Made by a program: the position numbers and the translations under genes
The notes under the pieces: model-generated
Databases searched by the model: none
The model's input: the letters and a program-made list of their open reading frames with translations, nothing else
Told to the model about the DNA's origin: nothing
DNA from: Meghimatium bilineatum
Taxonomy: Eukaryota > Mollusca > Gastropoda > Stylommatophora > Philomycidae
Length of the DNA: 64,000 nt
Reading direction: 5' to 3'
NCBI GenBank assembly: GCA_034231615.1
Contig: CM067312.1
Span: 7,489,747-7,553,746, forward strand
Shown here: positions 21,225 to 31,660 of the stretch, one piece after another
Layout: the number at the start of each line of letters is the position of its first letter
Numbering within the stretch: position 1 is the first letter of the stretch

Positions 21225-21710
21225 AGAGTTATGCTGAAGTCGGATATATCAGACCGAAAGGCGTAGGTATGACATCAAATCTGTAAACTATGACACAAAA
21301 AATTCAATTCTCTGAACTACATTCTATCCATAAATTACGTAACCAATTAATTGGGGTTGAGGGATGGGAAAACGTTTGACAGATGTTGACAGTGGGGGGT
21401 GGGAGTGTTGACAAAATAGCATGTCAACAATGTTTTTATGCACCACTTTAATTGTTTGAATTGGGAACTGTGTTTTAATGTGGAAAAATCGTATTTTTTA
21501 GTAGTGTTTATTCTGCGTAAAAATGTTTGTTTTTTTAAAAAGGGGGAGGGGGACCTTGACATAATTAGACACGGGGATCTTCCCTGAATTCTTGAAAATT
21601 GTTGACAAGTGACGGAAGAGTTAAAAAATTACCCCCCTCTCCCCAAATGTTGACGTACCTTATGGACAATCCCCTGCTAATCTGCAAGAGTTTGAGAACG
21701 AAAGCAGAGG
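21225..21710 (+). mobile_element. Family B repeat split by a MITE
   Basis: Left part: TGCTGAAGTCGGATATATCA, CGAAAGGCG, CTCTGAACTACATTC. Right part: CTGCTAATCTGCAAGAGTTT then GAGAACGAAAGCAGAGG. The two parts are contiguous in intact copies (57725-58048) but here separated by about 340 bp at 21335-21675. Confidence 0.7.
21335..21675. mobile_element. MITE with GTCCATAA terminal inverted repeats
   Basis: The ends TATCCATAAATTACGTAA and TTGACGTACCTTATGGACAA are inverted. The interior has TTGACAGATGTTGACAGTG and, at the other side, AAATGTTGACG. Similar ends occur at 3446-3785 and 50098-50450. Inserted in a family B repeat. Confidence 0.6.
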
Positions 21711-21714
21711 ATAA

Positions 21715-21900
21715 TGTCCGGCTCTGTGGCGAAGTAGTACAGAGCGCGTCTCTGACGACCAAGGTACCGAGTTCGATCCCCCCACAGGAAATTGTGCATC
21801 CGGACCGTTCAAAAAGCAATGGCAAACTATTGAACGTATTTATATTGCCTAGAAAACCACCACAGCCAACAAATGCTGAGTTGATAGCTGTCATGTAAAA
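21715..21900 (+). mobile_element. tRNA-derived SINE type 1, best copy
   Basis: Begins TGTCCGGCTCTGTGGCGAAG, an A-box region, with a B-box GAGTTCGATCCCCC about 45 bases on, then GAAATTGTGCATCCGGACCG, TATATTGCCTAGAAAACCAC and CACAGCCAACAAATGCTGAG. The tRNA-like head, unrelated body and A-rich end are standard SINE layout. Confidence 0.7.
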
Positions 21901-21904
21901 GGAA

Positions 21905-22635
21905 ATGCTACCACTTTTTTCAATCTTTATTATATTGGTTACTGCCCTTTCCATGTATTTGACAACAAATAGCAATAACTAAATCGTGAGGGCAGGGTTT
22001 CTCAACGTGGATAAAAACGTATCCTGGAAGGAGCTGTGACAAACTACAGAGATGCGATTCAGGGAGAAGTTTTGGTAGTAGTGTAGTCAGGAGCTGGTAG
22101 ATATGGAGCCATGTCTGTCCCTTCCGCTAGTACAGCTTCTTCCGCCAAGACACCCTCAAGAATACTTAGAGATCTTCCTCCACGGAACGGTCAAACGTGT
22201 TCTTAATTTCCACTACAACAGCGCTATGTCCGCAATGTCCTATTCCAACGCCGTCCTCTTCTTCAGTCGGTTCCCAAGAAGCGTGATGTGTTCTGCGACC
22301 CCCTCTGGTTGCTTACAGATGTAACAAAAACCTCATGGGTATATTAGTCTGGAGTAATCTCAAACCGGTGTCAACATGACGCAAGTTTGAACGTTATTCG
22401 CTCAGTCGTCACTTGAGGATTATTTTGATTGTATTATGTGTTATTTTAAGTGAATGACTAATAACTGTAATGTGCAGAAAATTCCTTGTGTGTTTTCTAT
22501 TGTGGAAAGTTGAATATTCCTGGAGGGATGTCTGGAGTTTAGTCGTTGATCGTGCCGTCATGATGTTCGCTAGGCGCGAACAAGGAAGCGACCGATAGCC
22601 ACCGGTATAAATGTAGAGGTGTAAAGAGTTAAATG
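21905..22635. other. Gene-free stretch
   Basis: No supported exon. CAGGGTTTCTCAACGTGG at about 21994 resembles a hAT terminus without a partner. Confidence 0.45.
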
Positions 22636-22639
22636 CGAA

Positions 22640-22893
22640 ACGGACCTTAATCAACAATATAAGAAAACGGCAATCTTCTTTTTTTGGCCACTTCATGAGA
22701 CAGGCAGGTTTAGAGAACATAATCACAACAGGCAAGATTGAAGGCACCAGAGACAGAGGGCGACAGCGTGAGAAAATATTAGACAGTTTGACAACCTGGC
22801 ACGGCAAAGAAACAACAGCGACTTTGATACATAATACTGTGGACAGAGAGCTGTGGAGAGCCATGACCGCCTACGCCACCCGGCATGGCACCT
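22640..22893 (+). pseudogene. LINE C-terminal fragment with (GAT)n tail
   Basis: Plus strand: KRQSSFFGHFMRQAGLENI, TTGKIEGTRDRGRQREKIL, then LWRAMTAYATRHGT and a stop followed at once by GATGATGATGATG. This is a complete 3' end of a LINE (C-terminus plus microsatellite tail) in one open frame, but 5'-truncated. It differs from the LLEGKV family in sequence. Confidence 0.75.
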
Positions 22894-22899
22894 GATGAT

Positions 22900-23580
22900 G
22901 ATGATGAATCTCAAACCTGACGTTCCTAATAATTATGGCACCATCACAAACATAGCAAATGCTTCAACTGTGCATATATCACCAAGACCAGGTCTCTTTA
23001 CATTCACCAAAGCAACTTTTCCAATCGAATAGAGCTTCACTTGATCGATCTGGTGAGAGCCTAGGAGAGAGTTGACTGTATTGTTGCATGGTTGTTGATC
23101 TGGTGAGACCATTCGATTTCTGTATGTGGAATCGTCTATTCTACTGATGCATTCATTGATCAATTTGAGTTTTTTTTTAAAATGTATCTTGCGTGTTTCA
23201 TATTTTCAAACTTCATACAATATCAACAGTGCGTATTAAAATATTCCTCCAAGATGAGCTGGTTGGATATCACAGGCCAAATCAACGTTTCAAAACAAAA
23301 TAGAAATATGTTGCTCTCATCTCAATGTCGCCATCTGTTTATGTTTCCCGTCTCAATGTTGCCATTCAATGTTGTCATCTGTCTCATGTACCCTCTGTCT
23401 CAATGTTGTCTTCCGTCTCAATGTTGTCATGTGTCTCACGTTGCCCTCTGTCTCAATGTCGCAGTCTGTTGTCATGTCTCCATGTTCCCTCTGTCTCTAT
23501 CGCTCCCAGAGAGACATAGATCTATCTATTGATATCTCTCTCTCTCTCTGCTGCCCTATCGATATCTATGTCGCAAGGTG
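22900..23580. other. Unassigned stretch with low-complexity CTCAATGTTG repeats
   Basis: Between about 23320 and 23500 CTGTCTCAATGTTGTC-like units recur imperfectly. A 76-codon minus-strand open frame at 22933-23163 has no recognisable domain. Confidence 0.5.
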
Positions 23581-23584
23581 ATAA

Positions 23585-23868
23585 AATCTCAATTGTCGGG
23601 CAGGTACATACCTACCTGCCATCAATTGTCGGGCAGGTACATACCTACCTGCCATCAATTGTCGGGCAGGAACATACCTACCTGCCATCAATTGTCGGGC
23701 AGGTACATACCTACCTGCCATCAATTGTCGGGCAGGAACATACCTACCTGCCATCAATTGTCGGGCAGGTACATACCTACCTGCCATCAATTGTCGGGCA
23801 GGTACATACCTACCTGCCATCAATTGTCGGGCAGGTACATACCTACCTGCTATCAATTGTCGGAGAAC
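23585..23868. repeat. 33-bp minisatellite with internal palindrome, ~8.5 copies
   Basis: Units of CAATTGTCGGGCAGGTACAT then ACCTACCTGCCAT. Within each unit GGCAGGTA pairs with TACCTGCC, so each copy can form a short hairpin. The length is a multiple of three and leaves all three strands' frames open, which is not coding evidence. Confidence 0.9.
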
Positions 23869-23929
23869 AGTCGAACATGCTGGAGATACGAGTGCTGGTG
23901 CAACATAGGACAATATAAGAAAAAACGGA

Positions 23930-24435
23930 AATAGTTAACTTTTAATATTTATGCACACGACATGCTAATAACAAACAAGAACAGACAACAGTTTGACTAA
24001 ATAGTCTTCATGAGGACAAAATGAAAATCTCTTCCTTTCTATCGCTATCTCTATTTATCCATATCTACCTCCACAGTATTGAAAGGTGCATCAATGGACC
24101 ACTCCGATACAATGCACTAATGGGACTCGTCTGTTCAGAAAATTTTCTGAAGTAAAAATCGTGGTCGATCTCAAGATTGCTGGAGACTGCATTAAAGATT
24201 AGAATGGCCCAGATAAAGAAACATATATATGAAGAGACTGATAAATCAACACTGAACTGGAACTGTCAGCAGCTACACTCAGATTTAGATAGGAATCAGT
24301 GCACCTTGGATTTGTCCGATATGCTTTGATCAAAACATCTATTCATAACAAAGGTTTGATTTCAGAAATCTAATAGGAACTTATTTTCTTAAAGTCAACA
24401 CAACATTAGTATCCCAAATAAAAAGACACATTTCA
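23930..24435. other. Unassigned, with one diverged copy of the 73-bp unit
   Basis: GAACTGGAACTGTCAGCAGC then GATTTGTCCGATATGC at about 24255-24330 matches the sequence that starts the array at 14365. No gene seen. Confidence 0.45.
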
Positions 24436-24439
24436 CAAC

Positions 24440-24765
24440 AAAGAATGGAAGAATAAAACACATTTGACAACAAAGAATTTAAGAATAAAACACATTTGAC
24501 AACACATGATGTAAGAATAAAACAAAGAATGTAAGAATAAAACACATTTCACAACAAAGAATTTAAGAATAAAACACATTTCACAACAAAGAATTTAAGA
24601 ATAAAACACATTTCACAACAAAGAATTTAAGAATAAAACACATTTCACAACACAGAATTTAAGAATAAAACACATTTCACAACAAAGAATTTAAGAATAA
24701 AACACATTTCACAACAAAGAATTTAAGAATAAAACACATTTCACAACAAAGAATTTAAGAATGAT
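24440..24765. repeat. 31-bp minisatellite, left block
   Basis: Units of AAGAATAAAACACATTTCAC plus AACAAAGAATTT. The array is broken by a LINE and resumes at 26399. Confidence 0.9.
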
Positions 24766-26398
24766 GATGATGTTCGTCCGTCGTGATCGACGATGACCAA
24801 AAACTCAACCATAATAATAATAACAATAAATAATAAAATAATAAAGTTAATAGTGCGTTTTTAAATGACTAGCAAGTCCAATGCGCGCACGAAATGTTCT
24901 TTTACAGAATTGACAACAATAGAAGGTATATGTGTGAGGTTGAGATATTTTTTCTTTTCTACGTGTCCGCTTCTGTCTTGCAGTTTCTTGTCTGAATTCT
25001 TCCGCCGCTAGTGCTCCCGTTCTAATGCTGTAACGCCATGCTGTTCTATCCTGAGCGAGGCTCTCCCAAGCGCCTACGTCAATGTTAAGATGTTTCAAGG
25101 ATGACTTGAGCGTGTCTTTGAAACGCTTTTTCTGTCCACCAGCTTTTCGAAATCCTGCCTTGAGTTCTCCATAATATATTTGTTTTGGCAAACGCGAGTT
25201 CTCCATACGCACAAGATGGCCTGCCCAGCGTGCCTGCGCCTTCATAAGTATTGTGTGGATGCTTATTGAGGTTGATTTTTCCAAGACCTCGTAGTCTGGT
25301 ACTTTGTCCCACCAATGGATGTTTAGTAATTTACGTAGGCAGGTACGATGGAAATGATTTAACTTTCTTGCATGTCTAGCATACACTGTCCACGTTTCGC
25401 AGGCGTATAGTAAGGTTGGTATAACAGCAGCATGATATACTTGTAGTTTGGTGGTTGTTCTTATACCTCTTCTGTCCCATACATTGTTGCGTAATCTGCC
25501 AAATACAGCACTAGCTTTTGCCAGTCTATTGTTAATTTCCACATCAATGTTGACATCGCGAGCGAGAGAGAGAGAGAGAGAGTGCTTCCAAGGTAAGTAA
25601 AATTGTCGACTACCTGCAGTTTTTCCTGATTGACGATGATGGAAGTAGCAGTATGTTGGCTATTTGATGTTGCTTGGTGCATGACTTATGTTTTTTTGGT
25701 GTTAATAGTGAGACCAAAGTTGTTGCAAGCCTTTGAGAAGTGGTCTATGGTGCTCTGCATGTTTATGACAGAGTCAGCATACAATGCACAGTCGTCAGCA
25801 TAAAGTAATTCTCTAACAGTACTATATTTATATTTAGTTTTAGACGACGTAAATTGAAAAGACCACCATCCGTTCTGTAATTGATCATTATGCCTGCTGT
25901 TTCATTACTATGGTGTGTTTCCGTTAACATGGCCGTAAATAACAGGCTGAAAAGAGTAGGGGCCAGCACACATCCCTGCTTTACACCATTTGTGACAGGG
26001 AATGCAGGAGATACTCCTCCGTCGCAGATAACACTAGCCATCATACCGTCATGAAATTGTCGTATCACAGTGACAAGTTTTGGGGGGCATCCGAACTTTG
26101 TAAGCACCTTCCACAGTCCTCTGTTAACGGTATCGAATGCTTTAGTTAAGTCCACAAATGTTGCTAAGAGTTCACTATGTTGCTGTTGTGACTTTTCCTG
26201 AATTTGTCGTGCAGAGAATATCATATCAACTGTACCACGACCTGCACGAAAACCGCACTGACTCTCTGGGAGTAGCTCGTTTAGTAGTGAATTATTTAAT
26301 CTGTTGAGTATGACACGAGCGAGAATTTTACCAGCTATAGACAAAAGTGATATGCCCCTATGATTATCGCAAGACTGATTGGTACCTTTGCCTTTATA
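24766..26398 (-). pseudogene. Zinc-finger-type LINE, 5'-truncated, inserted in a minisatellite
   Basis: The best LINE copy here. On the minus strand it opens inside the reverse transcriptase at GKGTNQSCDNHRGISLLS, and continues with ESQCGFRAGRGTVDMIF, the first catalytic Asp box FVDLTKAFDTVNR, and GVKQGCVLAPTLFSLLF. A frameshift then leads to LYADDCALYADS (the catalytic YADD box) near 25795. The next open part (25542-24847) has TLLYACETWTVYARHARKLN, RWAGHLVRMENSRLPKQ, GGQKKRFKDTLKSSLK and a C2H2 finger CCQFCKRTFRARIGLASHLK. The 3' end is CATCATCATC. At least two frameshifts mean it cannot encode an active enzyme. Confidence 0.85.
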
Positions 26399-26605
26399 AG
26401 AATAAAACACATTTCACAACAAAGAATGTAAGAATAAAACACATTTCACAACAAATAATGTAAGAATAAAACACATTTCACAACAAAGAATGTAAGAATA
26501 AAACACATTTCACAACAAAGAATTTAAGAATAAAAAACATTTCACAACAAAGAATTTAAGAATAAAATACATTTCACAACAAAGAATGTAAGAATAAAAA
26601 GAACA
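26399..26605. repeat. 31-bp minisatellite, right block
   Basis: Same units as at 24440-24765, in the same orientation and nearly the same sequence. Confidence 0.9.
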
Positions 26606-28214
26606 TTTATTCATTCCTAAACATTTTACTTTACACACACAATTTATTAACACTAATTACAGCATCAAAATCAATAATTATATGAAACAAGTACAAAATA
26701 TAGTTCATTTTAATACGATTCTCAAGTTGGCTGAATTTATGAAAGAATTGAGATTTCTCAAAATTAAAGGCAGATTACCAAAATAAGGCAGTGATCTGAT
26801 TCGTTGTACAAATTATGACTATTCATTTCATTTGTTCAGTGAACATTGTTATCTTCCAATGGGAACAATGACTAATGAATCCCTGCTTCTTCCACTGAGA
26901 ATTCTTGCTCAAACCATTGGTAACCCACGAAATGATCGATTGGAAACCCATTTTTTAAAATATTGTGAATCCCCGCCTATTCCAATGAGAATATCTGCCC
27001 AATCTATTGGGAATCCCCACTATATCCATTACTAATCCTACTCCTTGAATCCAGAAACTGCTACGTGCTTTTGCAATCGATACATCAAATGAATTGTTAA
27101 ATGTCATCAATTGCTACAATACTCTATCCTGCTATAGATCCTAAATCTCATTCTTACAATCTCAGCACCTGGAATTCATGACTACAGATAGCATCTCATG
27201 ACGAGCCACAAGCACTCTCTTTTTTGTATTACTGTGCCTGATCTTAACACAAACTCAACACGTAGTTGCTTGGCACCTCTAACAGGTTAAACTGTCAATC
27301 AAAACATCAAACTTTGAGCACTGACACTACAGTACAGTTCTCACATTCTCTTATACTAACATAACCACACACACACACACACACGCACACGCACACACAC
27401 ACACACACACATATATATAAACAATCACTTGATTGAATGATCAGATAAACGATCGATCAGTCAAAATTTAAATTTTTAATATAATCTAAAATTGTCTATC
27501 ACCGTATCCGGTAAACAATTTATTTTAGGTAAATCATCTAATTAACTTTTAATATTCCCACTTTTAATATTCCCACTTTTAATATTCCATCTGCTGTAAA
27601 TTTAATATTTTAATATTCCCATGATTAATGTAAAACTTCATTCATATATCGTAAGTACAGTTTGTGTCTAGCGGCGATTTCAACATTTTACAAAAAGTTA
27701 TCTAGGTATCTATATGTAAACTAAAATTTTCATTTACACCGTAACTTTTTCAGTCTTGGCAATGCAACATACAAATTATTTACAGATTCAAACTGTTTTT
27801 GGCACTATATAATGCACATAAGGCAGGGTTTCCTAGCATTTTGTCCATAATAATGATATTAAATAGACATTATCTCAAATAACATTTTAACACCAAAATC
27901 AATTAGAACAATTTAGCAAATATTTTAAACCATTTATTCGTCATTTCACTTTAAATGATTACAATTTATAAATATATTTTATCTACTCTACAACTTTTCT
28001 ATTTTTGTAAGGATTTGAAAAAATGCTTGTTTAATATGTTTTCATTTTTATAAAGTTTTCCTGATGTTTTTCCTGCATATGTAAGATTTTTCCCAATTTT
28101 TTCCTATTTTTCGAAGGTTTTCTGATTTTCCCCTAACAGTACGTACGACGGTAATTACCCATCTAAATTATTGTCTGTTTTAAATAGGATAATACAGTTC
28201 TTTTTACATAAAAT
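26606..28214. other. Gene-free, very AT-rich stretch
   Basis: Holds a CA-dinucleotide run (about 27366-27412), a short CTTTTAATATTCCCA repeat (about 27545-27600), and a possible hAT-like terminus GGCAGGGTTTCCTAGC at about 27822 without partner. No exon supported. Confidence 0.55.
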
Positions 28215-28400
28215 GGTCTGCACTGGGGAAGAGAGGTGCAGAGCACACATCAGAAGTCTACGGTACGAGATTCAAACCTCGTCTCAAATGACTATTCATA
28301 AAGGAATAGTAAACTATGAAGCTTGAATATTGCCTAGAAAATTACTATAGCCAAAAATAGCTGGGTTGATTTCCTGAATAGGTTATTATACCAACTTTTC
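28215..28400 (+). mobile_element. tRNA-derived SINE type 1
   Basis: Diverged copy: B-box-like GAGATTCAAACCTCG, GAATATTGCCTAGAAAATTA, TATAGCCAAAAATAGCTGGG, AATAGGTTATTATACCAAC. Confidence 0.6.
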
Positions 28401-28437
28401 TTTTGCAACAAATTAAAATACACTTTAATATCAAAAT

Positions 28438-28558
28438 TTGGACAAAAGACATTCAAGAATGCCTACGCATGTCATTGGAAGATGCAGGGCAACTTGCTCA
28501 AGACCGCGGATACGTTCATTATATCAATGAATCATACAGTGTAAGATCTGATTATTAA
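28438..28558 (+). pseudogene. Short LINE C-terminal fragment
   Basis: One frame reads WTKDIQECLRMSLEDAGQ then LAQDRGY, matching the W..DI.E.L......A..LAQDR helix at the C-terminus of LINE reverse transcriptases. Confidence 0.55.
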
Positions 28559-28649
28559 ACTTTTACTCAACGCACTAGAAGTTCATTCTGTCAATGGACC
28601 ACACTATTTCTAATCCAACAGTAAAAACCTAACGCCGAATTTATACATT

Positions 28650-28960
28650 CATTATGTCAATGGATGGGATGCAAAAAGTCTCGCAATGATCTTGTGCGTA
28701 CCCAGGGTAACCAAGATAATAAAAGTACCTCCCCAGAAACAGAAAAGGTATCTCTTGCAGTTTTTCTGGCCAACACATTTAGGCTCGTGTCCGTGGAGGC
28801 TGTAGATGGAATTATAACTGCTTGCAAAGAGACAAGAAATATCTCCTCGACCTCTACGCCAACACACAGCAGCACTGTCGGCATACAGTAATACGGCATC
28901 TGTGCAGTCTCGTTCAGCCAAGAATGCAGAAACATTAGAGGGGCGACCAATATCCCGATA
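28650..28960 (-). pseudogene. Possible reverse transcriptase remnant
   Basis: In the minus strand LLYADSAAVC resembles a decayed YADD box, and downstream STDTSLNVLARKT resembles the FGL.IS..KT segment that follows it in LINEs, in another frame. The match is short and frameshifted. Confidence 0.35.
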
Positions 28961-29164
28961 TGAGAAGATTCCCTAAGATATGGCGATCGTACGAGTAAAC
29001 ATTGAGTCTAGAAAAGGCAACCACCGCTAGAGGACAGCGCTGTGTATGTGAATCGATATAGTGGCAACGAAGCTACAATTATCCGTCACGAGACCGAATG
29101 GCGGAAGTGCTGTTCATGCTAGAGAACACACAAAAGCCCACATGTCCCACCAAAATTGAGCCCA

Positions 29165-29325
29165 TTCTTCTTCTTCAGCGTTCATTCTCAAACTCCCGCT
29201 GGATCTTTCTTGTAGCAGGACAATGGCCCTACTAGATTTCCAGCAGGATATAGTCTAGAGAATGGAAATGCTTTGTGTCGCCGTCTTATTTGCGTCAATG
29301 ATCCGACACATCCGTCTTCGGATAG
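29165..29325 (-). mobile_element. Family A interspersed repeat
   Basis: Reverse copy: TTCTTCTTCAGCGTTCATTC, AACTCCCGCTGGATC, TTGTAGCAGGACAATGGCCC, GAGAATGGAAATGC, GACACATCCGTCTTCGG. Confidence 0.75.
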
Positions 29326-29329
29326 GCTA

Positions 29330-30115
29330 CAGGCTACAGTGGAAGATATTCCGAACTGAAACAATGAAATCTTTCTCAATGAAGCAAATATTTGTGGTCC
29401 AGATATCATTCATGCATTTCTTCAAGTTCTCTCACTTTCATTTAATTATTCAACATCTCGTACTTCTATAAATAAAGCTATATTTCAAATCAGTTGTCCC
29501 TTATAAAGACAAAATGACGAATATTGCTAACTTCATGAATTACTCACGCACGTTAACAGACTTCAGCATTTTAACCAGAGTGCCAAATGTAAAACTTAAC
29601 CTACGTGACGACTTCAGCACTTTAACCACACATCACTAAGATTTTTACTACACCATCACAAACGGATTTACTTTGTTTAAAAAACAACAACATTAAATCA
29701 CAAAATTAAACAAACATATTTATGACATTATAACAATTGTGTAAAGAAATCCTCTCCTGACACAATGAGGCTATCCAATCATCTGGCCTTTCTAAATAAA
29801 CTTGCCTGCTACATTGATTGTAACCGTTGTTAAATAGCATGTCTGTTTCATTGATTTCAATGATAACTGCCTGATCTAGCTGAACCATCAGACACAGGCA
29901 AATGATGAAATTGGGGAAGTTGACTAGAACATACTATACATTCGGTGCTGCACAATGTGTTCCTAGCTGAAAGTTGTAGCTGCAGAAAGTTTGTTGTTAA
30001 CACGGAGGCATGTTTAATTATTTAACTGTTCCTCTCAACTCATGTTATGTACATTTTTTTAATATATCTGCTACTTCCTACATCTGCTACTTCCTACATT
30101 CTCTTCCATTCATCT
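29330..30115. other. No supported gene
   Basis: A 60-codon minus-strand frame ends at 29706 (starting around LDQAVIIEINETDM after a plausible TTCAG acceptor) but has no recognisable domain and no partner exon. Otherwise AT-rich. Confidence 0.4.
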
Positions 30116-30362
30116 TCATAAAGTATTTTTACACAGAAAACCCACTTGCATAAAACTTCCAGTAATGACATCAAAAATAGACCCAAAGTCTGATCTGAGC
30201 AACAATTTAACCGAGAAGTAGTCTATCATTAATACACAGTCCACCATGCGGACAATCTGGCATAGGGGAATGAAAAAATGTGTCGGTAACTTCTCTCCCT
30301 TGACATCCGTTGTTCCGTAAGGCTTCAAATAATGTACTACTTCAAATAATTCTATAATTTTC
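30116..30362 (-). CDS. Candidate exon, weak glycolipid-transfer-protein-like
   Basis: On the minus strand, a pyrimidine-poor but usable acceptor (TTTATTCAATTAAG) is followed by about 82 codons to a TGA. The peptide includes GEKLPTHFFIPLCQIVRM, VDCVLMIDYFSV and RSDFGSIFDVI. The order LPT..F......V..D, then F.....SD.GS...V, loosely resembles the N-terminal half of GLTP domains, where the Asp contacts the sugar. The usual Asn four residues later is absent, and there are about four extra residues. No second half (conserved Trp and His) was found. It could be a partial gene, an exon of an unrelated gene, or chance. A weak donor (CAA/GTGGGT) near the end would make it internal. Confidence 0.28.
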
Positions 30363-30399
30363 CTTAATTGAATAAATGTATGCATGCTGCACCACATTT

Positions 30400-30980
30400 A
30401 CTGTTCAATATACTACGATTAATTTCTACACCCTCACATAAACTTACAATTTATTTTAAATGTATAATAAAACATGTGATACATGATTTTATATGAAGTT
30501 TTCCTGCAAACCCAACACAATCCCCTATATACTACTTTAAAATGTTTATTTTGACCACATACTTCAAAACACTTTATGCCCCACCATCATTATTTAACAC
30601 TGAATTCACTAATCTTGTCTTAATTTAAATGCACATTGCGTCAACATACTTTTTCCGAATGCACCTTTATCCAAATGTTCCCATGCCCGAATGCTCACTT
30701 GTCTAATTGCTCCCTTGTCCGAATATTCTTTGTCTTGTCAGACTTTAGCGTGGGCTCTTTATGTCATTTTGATCCTATATGGGATGTGGCAGAATATTTC
30801 ACCCTCGTCTTCTACAACATGCATCTCAGGCAACATACACTATTCTGTTCTCCCCTTTTGGGCCCTGACAATACAAGGAGAAACCCCTTTGCAGTATTGT
30901 ATTTCATGTTGTGAACACGAGGGGAAACCCCCTTGCAGCATTTTCCAATTCCCAATGTCATCAAGTTGGAATATAGTTAT
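30400..30980. other. No supported gene
   Basis: AT-rich; degenerate TGTCCGAATGCTC-like repetition at about 30650-30730. Open frames here lack domains. Confidence 0.45.
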
Positions 30981-30982
30981 CA

Positions 30983-31660
30983 TCATCACGTGCCATCTTC
31001 GCAACGAAAGATGGCTGCAACAGACCAACATCTCCTGTCGCTTGTCCACTGCTAGACAAACGGGTCCATCTCGTGATGTTACTCTCCCACGTGTATCCAT
31101 ACCTACATCTTGAACGCTTCCCTCGACCTTACCCTCAAGTAAGGTCTTCAACAAGGTGTTATGTTTTTAAATATGTCCAAAATATTTTATTTACTTGATT
31201 CTTATTTCCTGTGTTAGAACCTCAATGTTTGTTTTATTCTCTTTCCATGATGTTCTCCCTATTTTTAAATATATCCTCATCTCAGATGGTATCAATTCTG
31301 TCTTCTAATTGTCTCTGTATTGTCCATGTTTCTGAACCATACAATAATATAGAATAGATGTAACATTTTATAATTATTATTTTAGTTAGTTTGCAATTTG
31401 TTTAGAAGTTACTATTTTCCTCATGTCATTGAAGGTACTTTTAGCCATTCCTATTCTATTTTTAACTTCTGTTTCACATCTGCCATCATTATGTGTCCGA
31501 GATATTGATAATGTTCTTGTGTTGTAGCATATTTTCCATATTTTTTTAATGTTCAGCATCTGTTCTGTGATTTTGCTAATAATTATTTTTCTATGTTTAT
31601 ATCTAGTTCATATTCTTTACTTTAATATAGTCTTAAAGAATGTTACTTGTTGATTCGTTT
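30983..31660 (-). pseudogene. GDGT-tail LINE, C-terminal fragment
   Basis: Minus strand: LLYGSETWTIQRQLEDRID, then after stops NIMERE, ILNQVNKIFWTYLK (decayed form of IRQIKYFGHIK), TLLEGKVEG, and a 3' end facing 30983 with ATCATCATCACG (reverse of the GAT tail). It aligns with the copy at 40745-41095. Multiple stops. Confidence 0.65.

Noticed and set aside
21715..21785. Possible functional tRNA gene
   Set aside because: A and B boxes are present but no consistent cloverleaf or anticodon loop is evident and the sequence continues into a SINE body; related copies occur elsewhere in the window.
23585..23868. CRISPR-like appearance of regularly repeated units with palindromes
   Set aside because: The units are contiguous with no unique spacers, and the surrounding DNA is eukaryotic.
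23529..23934. Three overlapping open frames of 115-129 codons on both strands
   Set aside because: All are readings of the same 33-bp array; simultaneous openness in several frames argues against coding.
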